Positions 17,370-24,814 of a stretch of 64,000 nt of DNA are shown here, one piece after another. The DNA comes from Clostridiales bacterium. Its GTDB lineage: Bacteria > Bacillota > Clostridia > Saccharofermentanales > Saccharofermentanaceae. A model generated the notes under the pieces. That model had not been told where the DNA came from. It worked only from the letters and a program-made list of their open reading frames with translations, and ran no database searches. Position 1 is the first letter of the stretch. The number at the start of each line of letters is the position of its first letter. A program made the position numbers and the translations under genes. The DNA lies in assembly GCA_017529925.1 (NCBI GenBank), contig JAFXMZ010000014.1, positions 62,001 to 126,000 of the forward strand. The letters are read 5' to 3'.

Positions 17370-18636
17370 TTTCAACAATCCTTTCCTTGATTACGGCACC
17401 TGCGCTTCCGTCCCTGAAGAAGATCCTGACTTCATCTCCTTCATTGACATCCGCGGCCGAGCTTATCGTCTTCCCGTTTTTATTGACATAGGAATATCCT
17501 CTCTTCAGTACATTCGACGGTCCGAGAAGATCTATGCTGTCGATCAGGGAAGACAGCATGTACTTGTTGTCTGTTATCACTTTATCGGTATTACTCTTGA
17601 GATCAGATTTAAGGTTGTTCAATCTGATCGTCTCGTCCGAGATCATCTTGAGTCCGTATCCCGACAGCTTTCTCTTCAATTCCCCTACTCTTGCCGATTG
17701 ATTCTTGGCATAGAATGCCGGAGACATAAGAGCCCTGTTCTGTTTCAGTGTATCGAGTTCCTTTCTCTTTCTTGAGGTATATGAACTCATATTGGCATTA
17801 AGGAGCATCGAAAGGTTCATTATGGAATTCTTAAGGTCATCGAACCTGCCGAGGACGAGTTCGGCGGCGGCAGTCGGTGTAGGTGCACGCAGATCCGCAG
17901 CATGATCACAGATCGTATAGTCTGTTTCATGGCCGACAGCAGAGATGATCGGGATATCTGAGTCATAGATCGTACGTGCAAGCTCCTCGGAATTGAACCC
18001 GAAAAGATCCTCTGCTGAACCGCCTCCCCTGGCGATTATGATAACATCTATGTCCTTGATACCCGACAGAGTCTTAATACCTCTGATGACATCTGCAGGA
18101 CAATTCTCACCCTGTACCGATGCAGGATAGAGAAGGAGGTCGTAATTGGGATTACGTCTGTTAAGTGTATTGATGATATCGTGGATAACCGCACCGCCTG
18201 CGGATGATATTACCCCGATCCTTCGCGGAAGGACAGGAAGCGGCTTCTTATGGTCAGGATCAAAAATACCGTCCGCATTGAGCCTGCTGTAGATCTCCTT
18301 GACCTTCTCGGCAATATCGCCTTTTCCCTCTTCTGTCATAGAGTAGACAATGAGCTGATATCTTCCGGCATTTGAATAGATCCCGGCAGAACCGGTGATC
18401 CTTACCTTCATCCCGTCTTCAGGATTAAAGTTAACTCTCGAAAAATAAGACTGGAACATCGCGCAGCTTATCTGCGACCTGTCATCCTTAAGAGAAAAAT
18501 AACAGTGTCCGCTGCTCTGATAAACCTTAAGACCGGATATCTCCCCGGTTACGGATAATGAAGACAGATTAGCATCTTCCTCGATCAGATTATTGGCATA
18601 TTCATTTAGTTCAGTGACCGATCCGAATCTGTACAT
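17362..18636 (-). CDS. xseA: Exonuclease VII large subunit
   Basis: The 424-residue catalytic subunit has an N-terminal OB-fold (LSSLSVTGEISGLKVYQSSG), the central catalytic region with IGVISSAGGAVIHDIINTL, IIARGGGSAEDLFGFNSEEL and ISAVGHETDYTICDHAADLR, then a long coiled-coil region, and a C-terminal element VLKRGYSYVNKNGKTISSA. All family landmarks are present. It follows nusB by 18 bp in the conserved Clostridia order. Confidence 0.96.
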   Translation of the reverse strand: MYRFGSVTELNEYANNLIEEDANLSSLSVTGEISGLKVYQSSGHCYFSLKDDRSQISCAMFQSYFSRVNFNPEDGMKVRITGSAGIYSNAGRYQLIVYSMTEEGKGDIAEKVKEIYSRLNADGIFDPDHKKPLPVLPRRIGVISSAGGAVIHDIINTLNRRNPNYDLLLYPASVQGENCPADVIRGIKTLSGIKDIDVIIIARGGGSAEDLFGFNSEELARTIYDSDIPIISAVGHETDYTICDHAADLRAPTPTAAAELVLGRFDDLKNSIMNLSMLLNANMSSYTSRKRKELDTLKQNRALMSPAFYAKNQSARVGELKRKLSGYGLKMISDETIRLNNLKSDLKSNTDKVITDNKYMLSSLIDSIDLLGPSNVLKRGYSYVNKNGKTISSAADVNEGDEVRIFFRDGSAGAVIKERIVENG

Positions 18637-18654
18637 CGAAGACCACCCCGACGG

Positions 18655-19053
18655 TCAGAGACTCTTCTCGAAGCTTGACAGTACTCCATTGATATAGGAT
18701 GAAGAGTCCTCTGTACCATATCTCTTCGCAAGCCTTACAGCCTCATTTATGGAAACGCTTACGGGGATCTCATCAATGTAGAGGATCTCATAAAAAGCAA
18801 CTTCAAGGATAGCCCTGTCAAGCTTAGGGATCCTCTTAATGGTCCACTTCTTAAGGAACCCGGATATCTTCTCATCAAGCTCTTCCCTCTTGCCCATGAC
18901 ACCGAGGCACAATCCTGTGAAATACTCCCTGTCGTCATCGACTGAAGGCGTATTGGCACTGAAGATATCTATCTGATCCTCAAGAGATTCCGTACGGAAC
19001 TCTGTCTGATATATGAAAAAAACTGCTGATTCTCTAGTCTCTATCCTGCTCAT
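18655..19053 (-). CDS. nusB: Transcription antitermination factor NusB
   Basis: The 132-residue all-alpha RNA-binding protein works with NusE (S10) on boxA sequences to prevent termination in rRNA operons. It starts MSRIETRESAVFFIYQTEF and ends with the diagnostic segment LDRAILEVAFYEILYIDEIPVS...NEAVRLAKRYGTEDSSSYINGVL (broken here). The start codon lies directly after the stop of the DUF2273 gene. Confidence 0.96.
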   Translation of the reverse strand: MSRIETRESAVFFIYQTEFRTESLEDQIDIFSANTPSVDDDREYFTGLCLGVMGKREELDEKISGFLKKWTIKRIPKLDRAILEVAFYEILYIDEIPVSVSINEAVRLAKRYGTEDSSSYINGVLSSFEKSL

Positions 19054-19290
19054 TTATCTGATTCTCCCCGGCGGGATTATCCTGTCAAGGAACCTCTTGA
19101 ACCTGCTCATATCTGAGAACAGGAAAGCTCCGGCAAAGAATCCCACTGCTGTGAATAATATTATGAATATAGTCTTAAAAAAACCGAAGACACAGAAAAG
19201 AATGCCGATGATGAAAAAAGCAAAGGCACACAGTATTCCGGCTTTTGTATTCTCGAGTTTCTCGATAAGCTTGGACAGAAATCTTTCCAT
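19054..19290 (-). CDS. DUF2273-type small membrane protein
   Basis: A 78-residue protein with two TM helices (about 17-35 and 38-57) and a basic C-terminus. Size, topology and position between amaP and nusB match the DUF2273 proteins of Asp23 operons, thought to sit in the membrane with AmaP and Asp23 and support the envelope stress response. No catalytic motif. Confidence 0.8.
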   Translation of the reverse strand: MERFLSKLIEKLENTKAGILCAFAFFIIGILFCVFGFFKTIFIILFTAVGFFAGAFLFSDMSRFKRFLDRIIPPGRIR

Positions 19291-19302
19291 AGACGTCCCT
19301 TA

Positions 19303-19857
19303 TTATCTACCTTCGACCCTTGCAACAAGGGGCTCTACACGGCTTACCTTAAGGAAGACGGATTCAACTACGATGCCCGTATAACGCTCGATATCCTTCT
19401 TGACTTTCTCCTGAACCTTGGACATCGAAGCCGGGATCTCAACATTCGAATAAAGAACAGCACTGATCCTGACCTTGATAGCACCGTTCTTGGCGGAAGT
19501 GACTCTGGCCTTGGCTGACTTGATACCTGCCTGAGCAGACTTGGCGGAATTAAGGGCAATACTCTCAATGGCATCTGCTCCGATATCTACCGATCCGATC
19601 TCTGTCTTACGGAGCTTCGTCTTATAGACCCTGCTCGAATTGATGATAAGGTAGATACATACGATAGAAGAGATAAATACGAGAAGTACTACGATAAGAT
19701 AGATATTTCTGGTTCCCGGGTTAGTTGCCATCGAAGACAAGGGTCCGAGGATATCGGCAAATATACCGTCATCGATCAGGGCATAAAGGAGCATGACCGA
19801 TGCAATAGAGATAAACATCGAATAGATGAATAACATTATCCTCAGAAAACGGCTCAT
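19303..19857 (-). CDS. amaP: AmaP, membrane anchor of Asp23
   Basis: A 184-residue protein with two N-terminal TM helices (about 5-27 and 48-70) and a cytosolic Asp23-like domain (about 85-184: IGADAIESIALNSAKSAQAG ... RYTGIVVESVFLKVSRVEPL). In staphylococci AmaP tethers Asp23 at the membrane. It overlaps asp23 by 4 bp, and the DUF2273 gene follows 12 bp later. Confidence 0.88.
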   Translation of the reverse strand: MSRFLRIMLFIYSMFISIASVMLLYALIDDGIFADILGPLSSMATNPGTRNIYLIVVLLVFISSIVCIYLIINSSRVYKTKLRKTEIGSVDIGADAIESIALNSAKSAQAGIKSAKARVTSAKNGAIKVRISAVLYSNVEIPASMSKVQEKVKKDIERYTGIVVESVFLKVSRVEPLVARVEGR

Positions 19858-20246
19858 TTGACTTCCTCCGCCATATCGCTTCTTTCCCTGACACCGCAGA
19901 CATATACATCAACGCTTCCGACTTCAAGACCTGTAAATCTCTCGACATCGGCCTTAACACGTTCCTGTATCTCCCAGGCGACCTCAGGTATTATCTTACC
20001 ATAAATAATGACAGGATATACCGTTATGGACGATATATCCTCGGAATCCTCACTGAATATGACCCTTATTCCCTTGCCTTCATGAACTATTCCGACCTTC
20101 TCTTTCAGCGCGACTGCAAAAGAAGGAACGAGTTCACACACACCGTCGACCTGAAGAGCGGCTTCGGCGGCATATTGCGCGACAAATCCCTGAGTCATTG
20201 ATCTGTCGCCCTTGATCGATTCCTGGGAATAATTCTCGTTGATCAT
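19854..20246 (-). CDS. Asp23/Gls24 family envelope stress protein
   Basis: A 130-residue cytosolic protein with the family pattern GFVAQYAAEAALQVDGVCEL and VYPVIIYGKIIPEVAWEIQE...VERFTGLEVGSVDVYV. It forms a membrane-associated layer with AmaP in other Gram-positives. Neither the ATG used here nor the internal ATG at residue 17 has a clear Shine-Dalgarno, which is unusual for this window. The efp terminator hairpin lies just upstream, so it may be read at low level through that hairpin. Confidence 0.88.
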   Translation of the reverse strand: MINENYSQESIKGDRSMTQGFVAQYAAEAALQVDGVCELVPSFAVALKEKVGIVHEGKGIRVIFSEDSEDISSITVYPVIIYGKIIPEVAWEIQERVKADVERFTGLEVGSVDVYVCGVRERSDMAEEVK

Positions 20247-20255
20247 AAGATGAGT

Positions 20256-20297
20256 TAAAAGAAAGAATGGGCCGTATCAGAAGAACACGGCCCATTC
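20256..20297 (-). terminator. Terminator or attenuator between efp and asp23
   Basis: On the minus strand GAATGGGCCGT pairs perfectly with ACGGCCCATTC across an 11-nt loop and is followed by TTTCTTTT. It lies directly after efp and nine bases before the asp23 start, so incomplete termination would set asp23 operon expression. Confidence 0.8.
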
Positions 20298-20310
20298 ATG
20301 ATGTGTCTTA

Positions 20311-20868
20311 TCAGGCACGCTCGAGATACTCTCCGGTCCTTGTATCAACGCGGATCTTCTCGTCCTGGTTGACAAACAGGGGAACCTTAACAACTGCACC
20401 TGTCTCAAGCGTTGCATACTTTGATGCATTGTTCGTCGTATCACCCTTAACACCGGGCTCACACTCGGTGATGAGGAGCTCGACCGTGATAGGAAGCTCT
20501 ACAGAGAAGATCTCTCCCTTGTAGGAAAGAACCTTGCAGACTGCCTCTTCCTTAAGGAACTTGATCGAATCACCGATCTGCTCTGCATGGATCGGGATCT
20601 GCTCATATGACTCCTGGTCCATGAAATAGTAAAGCTCTCCGTCAGAATAGATATACTGCATATCCCTTCTGTCGAGCTGAGCCTGCTCAAACTTCTCGTT
20701 AGGATTGAAGCTGCGCTCAACTACGGACCCTGTCTTAACATTCTTGTACTTTGTTCTTACGAAAGCTGCGCCCTTTCCCGGCTTAACGTGCTGGAATTCA
20801 ACTACCTGATAGACCTGATTGTCCATCTCGAAGCACATACCGTTTCTGAAATCACCTGCGCTGATCAT
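20311..20868 (-). CDS. efp: Translation elongation factor P
   Basis: A 185-residue tRNA-mimicking factor that relieves ribosomes stalled at polyproline. The start [16 protein letters not shown] has AAAGGAG about ten bases upstream; an in-frame ATG 12 codons earlier lacks one. The modified-lysine loop is [13 protein letters not shown], with the Lys conserved. The C-terminal OB domain ends with [20 protein letters not shown] and [11 protein letters not shown]. How the lysine is modified is not shown by the window. Its order before asp23 and nusB is conserved in Clostridia. Confidence 0.97.
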   Translation of the reverse strand: MISAGDFRNGMCFEMDNQVYQVVEFQHVKPGKGAAFVRTKYKNVKTGSVVERSFNPNEKFEQAQLDRRDMQYIYSDGELYYFMDQESYEQIPIHAEQIGDSIKFLKEEAVCKVLSYKGEIFSVELPITVELLITECEPGVKGDTTNNASKYATLETGAVVKVPLFVNQDEKIRVDTRTGEYLERA

Positions 20869-20914
20869 ATAATAGTTCTCCTTTATAAAAATAGGGTTTA
20901 TCAAACATTAAGTT

Positions 20915-20943
20915 ATTTTACTTAAAGATAAATGATTGTTCAA
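20915..20943 (-). promoter_or_regulatory. Sigma-A promoter of efp
   Basis: Minus-strand TTGAAC (20943-20938) and TAAAAT (20920-20915) are 17 nt apart, about 47 nt upstream of the chosen efp start. Confidence 0.8.
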
Positions 20944-21001
20944 GTAAAAAATCCTTTAAAGATCTTATTTGATGAAAAGTGCATACATCAATGATTTTTG
21001 T

Positions 21002-21030
21002 TTGCATTTGATATTGTCAAAACGTAAAAT
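21002..21030 (+). promoter_or_regulatory. Promoter of the GGDEF-EAL gene, placing the start site at the ATG
   Basis: TTGCAT (21002-21007) and TAAAAT (21025-21030) are 17 nt apart. Only six bases separate the -10 from the ATG at 21037, so the predicted +1 falls on or beside the start codon. Confidence 0.6.
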
Positions 21031-21036
21031 GAAAAT

Positions 21037-22701
21037 ATGATCCACTCTAACGAAGACATTTACAGACTGATAACGGAATGTCAGTCTTTTAACGGTTCAC
21101 TTCCTGCAGACGGCGCGACTCAAAAACTCGCAGTCCGTCTGAATATTTGTAAAGTAAGCTACAGGATCTTTTTCCATGGTCAGGCCGAGAGTGAGGATTC
21201 AAGGATCATTTACGGATCCGGCGATAATACTTCCGGTGAATGTTTTGATTTTTCCAGAAACAGCAGCGATGATAAGATCATCACTCTAAAGATATACAGA
21301 AACAGTGACGCTCCTTTACTTGACGAGGATGAGCAGTACCTCTTCAAGATCTTTGCAGAAGCTGTATTAAGCGGTGTCTGTGTCAGGAATCTTATCAATG
21401 CATACAATTATGTTTCCAACTATGACGCGATGACCGGACTTACTAACGTTAATTATTTCATCAGGCATCTGAGAAAACTGACCATGACCGGGAATCACAT
21501 TAATTTCAGTGTCGCCTATGCCAACATCAAGAACTGCAGACTGATAAACAGGCTTTTCGATTCAAGGACGGCTGACGGCCTTTTGATCGATTTCTCACAT
21601 AAGGCGGACCGCATATTTAATAAGGATGAGGGCGAACTCATATCAAGACTCGGTGGCGACAACTTCATCCTTTTATACAAGAATGAGAACGAAGCGAAGA
21701 TCCTTGACTTCTTCTCCGGTGTTAAGGTCAGCTACAACAGTTATAACGGTGATATTGTCGAATATACCCTTTCATGCAGGATGGGTATCGTAAGGATGTC
21801 CGATATCATTGATGATTTCGGCAAGGCTATCACACTTGCCTCCAATACACTGATGTCTGTAAGGGTACTCGGAAATAAGGACGTACTCGTATACAGTGAG
21901 TCGATCCTCTCTGTAGTCAATAACCGTCCGAATTACCTGGAGGAGATAAACAGGGACCTGAATTCAGGAAAATTCCTTGTATACTATCAGCCTGTAGTCT
22001 ATAACGACGGAACGGGAAACATGAAGCTTTACGGCGCAGAAGCCCTCGTAAGATGGAACAGGAACGGATCTATAGTAAATCCCCTTTCCTTTATTCCTTT
22101 CGCGGAGAAGCATAATATCATCAATAAGATCGATCTTTATGTTCTCGAGGAAGGATGCAGGAACCTGAGATCATGGATAGACGAAGGCATCACTCCCGTT
22201 ACATTGTCATTTAATTTTTCAAAGAATGATCTTGTAATTTCAGATCTTGTCGAGCAGATCCTTTCCAAGGTCGACTATTACGGAATAGATCACGGGCTTA
22301 TCAATATCGAATTCACGGAAGCAGCTTTCCATGAAGATTATGAAGCTGTCTGCCTTGCTGCAAATAAGCTCATTGCTTCGGGGATCAAGGTCTCGATAGA
22401 TAATTTCGGAGTAGGATTCTCTTCCCTTATGCTTCTGAAGAATCTCGAGTTCAACTATCTGAAGATAGATGCTTCACTTGTCAATTCCGACAGTGCCAAA
22501 GGCAAGATAATCTTCGAGAACATTGTCAGCCTTGCCGAAGAACTCGGTTATACCGTTGTTTGCGAGGGGATCAAGTCTCATGAAGCGATAGAAAGAGTCA
22601 TTAACAACGGCTGTACTCTCTTCCAGACAGATCTTTACGACAAGTCTCTCTCCGCCCGTTTCTTTAAGAACAGGCTGAAGAATCCCGAATATAAGAACTG
22701 A
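21037..22701 (+). CDS. GGDEF-EAL protein with degenerate active sites
   Basis: A 554-residue soluble protein. Residues 1-120 form a GAF/PAS-like input region without a clear motif. A GGDEF domain follows (about 125-290, signature GGDNF at 206-210), then an EAL domain (about 300-545). In the EAL part, E335-A-L, K476 and E510 are retained. The usual DDFGTG metal motif reads D455-N-F-G-V-G, and the final motifs (CEGIKS, FQTDLYDKS) also drift. Diguanylate cyclase activity is doubtful and phosphodiesterase activity may be weak; it could be a c-di-GMP or protein-binding receptor. No TM segment. No Shine-Dalgarno precedes the ATG and the promoter abuts it, suggesting a leaderless mRNA. It converges with murJ at adjoining stop codons. 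Confidence 0.9.
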   Translation: MIHSNEDIYRLITECQSFNGSLPADGATQKLAVRLNICKVSYRIFFHGQAESEDSRIIYGSGDNTSGECFDFSRNSSDDKIITLKIYRNSDAPLLDEDEQYLFKIFAEAVLSGVCVRNLINAYNYVSNYDAMTGLTNVNYFIRHLRKLTMTGNHINFSVAYANIKNCRLINRLFDSRTADGLLIDFSHKADRIFNKDEGELISRLGGDNFILLYKNENEAKILDFFSGVKVSYNSYNGDIVEYTLSCRMGIVRMSDIIDDFGKAITLASNTLMSVRVLGNKDVLVYSESILSVVNNRPNYLEEINRDLNSGKFLVYYQPVVYNDGTGNMKLYGAEALVRWNRNGSIVNPLSFIPFAEKHNIINKIDLYVLEEGCRNLRSWIDEGITPVTLSFNFSKNDLVISDLVEQILSKVDYYGIDHGLINIEFTEAAFHEDYEAVCLAANKLIASGIKVSIDNFGVGFSSLMLLKNLEFNYLKIDASLVNSDSAKGKIIFENIVSLAEELGYTVVCEGIKSHEAIERVINNGCTLFQTDLYDKSLSARFFKNRLKNPEYKN

Positions 22702-24294
22702 TCATCTCTTAAGAAGTTTTCTCTTAAAGCCCGCGACTGCCTCGGTAGCCTCGGGCATCTTTAATGCCAGAGAAGAAGCAAAATAAATGAGAACGCATAT
22801 AACGCCTTTCGATGCGAGGATAAGGAGCTGCATCATCTTCCCGCCCCTTGCAGGAATGATATACTTATCAGCTCCGGCAAGGACAGCACACATCAATGCG
22901 AGACAGACAGCACTCTTGAGAATGAAAGAATGCATATTACGCGGTGCGATCCTCCTGTCTTTCGAATAGACGATACAGAGCGTGAGCATCTGAAGGATGC
23001 TCGTTACAGAATAGGCTATAGTCAGCGAAATGGGGCCCATACCCGCCGCAATAAAGATAACGCACATCAGAGGATTCGAGACAAGGCCTATACATCCGGC
23101 GATCAGTGGGATCTTCGTCTTTCCGATAGCATAGAATGCCTGGTTCATGATGAATACTACAGTATGGGTTATGATCGCTACAGAATATCCTATAAGAAAT
23201 ATACCTGCGCGCCTTGCGTCTTCATCGCTGTATCTTGACGACCACTGAAAGACGGCCTTGATAACATCGGTATTCATTATGATCATAAATCCTGCCGAAG
23301 GTATCGTGAGAAAGAGTGCACTCTTAAGCCTTGATGACAAAAGAGACGAAGCATCCTCATACTTGTTCCCTATATACAGAGCCGCCAGCGACGGGAGCAT
23401 TACATTACCGATCGCAACGGCAAATATGCCGTAAGGAAGCTGCCATACAGTAGATGCCTGACGGAGTGCAAAGATATGTCCGTCATCAGGAAAAGATCCT
23501 GCAAAGTAATTAAGGATGACCATATTGATCTGAACTACAGATGCGGATATGAGTATCGGGATCGCACGCTTGAGGAGTTTCCTGAACTCAGCATCCTTAG
23601 GCGCAAAGATAAACCTGAAATTGGAAAGGACATCCCTTCCGATAATGAACTGAAACAGGAAATAGATGACGGCGGCACCCATGATGCCTGCAGTCGTAAA
23701 CATGAGCTTATGCTCGCTCGACCCCGCGAATACCAGGATAGATGCCAATACGAAGAAATTATAAACGGTAGGTCCGAATGCCGTGGACGCAAATCTCTTA
23801 TATGCATTAAGGATGCCTATGCACAATGCCGCGAGCATCATGAAGAATATCTGCGGGAAAAGCCACTTGGACGCCATCGATGCAAGTCTTACTGTCTCGG
23901 GATTATTCTCACCTCCCGCATTATACAGAGAATAGATCGTCGAAGAGAAAAGCACTCCGATAATACAGACAATGAGCATAAGAACGGCAAAGACAGAGAT
24001 AAAGATATTAACTGCCCTCCATCCCTTCTTCTCTTCACCTTTTGAAATGGCTGCCGAAAGAGACGGTGTAATAGCAGACTGGATCGAACCGCCGATAAGA
24101 AGATTATATACAAGATCCGGGATCGTAAAAGCAAGTGTAAAACTGTCTCTGTAGAGAGTATCAAACCTGTCTGCAACAAAAATGTCCCTTAAGAATCCGG
24201 AACACTTCGAAAAAACAAGCCCGAGCATAACGAGCATTGTTGCAACGGCCATTCCCGAACCGTGCGTCTTTTCCTGACCCGTTCCCTTATTCAT
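22702..24294 (-). CDS. murJ: Lipid II flippase MurJ
   Basis: A 530-residue polytopic membrane protein with about 14 hydrophobic segments, the MOP-superfamily flippase that moves lipid II across the membrane for peptidoglycan synthesis. Characteristic features are the N-terminal MLGLVFSKCSGFLRDIFVA, with an Arg-Asp pair, FQFIIGRDVLSNFRF, and the central cavity-facing Arg/Lys residues. It overlaps pncC by 8 bp and ends head-on at the stop codon of the GGDEF-EAL gene with no intergenic base. Confidence 0.93.
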   Translation of the reverse strand: MNKGTGQEKTHGSGMAVATMLVMLGLVFSKCSGFLRDIFVADRFDTLYRDSFTLAFTIPDLVYNLLIGGSIQSAITPSLSAAISKGEEKKGWRAVNIFISVFAVLMLIVCIIGVLFSSTIYSLYNAGGENNPETVRLASMASKWLFPQIFFMMLAALCIGILNAYKRFASTAFGPTVYNFFVLASILVFAGSSEHKLMFTTAGIMGAAVIYFLFQFIIGRDVLSNFRFIFAPKDAEFRKLLKRAIPILISASVVQINMVILNYFAGSFPDDGHIFALRQASTVWQLPYGIFAVAIGNVMLPSLAALYIGNKYEDASSLLSSRLKSALFLTIPSAGFMIIMNTDVIKAVFQWSSRYSDEDARRAGIFLIGYSVAIITHTVVFIMNQAFYAIGKTKIPLIAGCIGLVSNPLMCVIFIAAGMGPISLTIAYSVTSILQMLTLCIVYSKDRRIAPRNMHSFILKSAVCLALMCAVLAGADKYIIPARGGKMMQLLILASKGVICVLIYFASSLALKMPEATEAVAGFKRKLLKR

Positions 24295-24814
24295 AATTCT
24301 CCGATATATACTCCAGGATCATATCGAAAACAAACTCGACAGCCTGTGCTCTTACGGCATCTCTGGTTCCGGGGAAATACTGGCATACCGCGGATACTCC
24401 GTCCTCAGTTGCGAAGCCGAACCATACTGTTCCGGTCTGCGAATCATCAAGTCCTTCGCCTAAAAGATCGACTTCCTTCGGAAGTTCATATGTTCCGGCA
24501 TACCCTGTAGCTGAAATTGCGATATCCGAACCTGTGAGCTTCATCACTCCCTGTGCCATCTCACATGCGCACTGCTCCGATACTTCGGTATATGTTTCGA
24601 TCGTCTCAGGATTGACGCCAAGGACATTCATCTTTATCTCGTTTGTATATGAGACTACGGATCCTTTCAGCACATCGGAAGCACCTACGATATCAACAAG
24701 CCTGGAAGAGATCATCCCTCCCGTCAGACTCTCCGCAAAGGATATCTTAAGATCACAGTTCCTAAGTTCCTCTACGACATCAAATGCCTTATCATAGATC
24801 GTATCGTTTGACAT
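24287..24814 (-). CDS. pncC: Nicotinamide-nucleotide amidase (CinA C-terminal family)
   Basis: A 175-residue stand-alone CinA C-terminal domain. It deamidates nicotinamide mononucleotide to nicotinic acid mononucleotide in NAD salvage. Motif: FAESLTGGMISSR, with catalytic Ser29, then GSVVSYTNEIKMNVLGV, CACEMAQGVM and ISATGYAG. A slightly longer acidic loop (ELPKEVDLLGEGLDDSQ) is present before TVWFGFA. The start codon overlaps the ftsK stop in TGATG. Its N-terminal MoaB-like partner domain is absent, as is common. Confidence 0.88.
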   Translation of the reverse strand: MSNDTIYDKAFDVVEELRNCDLKISFAESLTGGMISSRLVDIVGASDVLKGSVVSYTNEIKMNVLGVNPETIETYTEVSEQCACEMAQGVMKLTGSDIAISATGYAGTYELPKEVDLLGEGLDDSQTGTVWFGFATEDGVSAVCQYFPGTRDAVRAQAVEFVFDMILEYISENYE

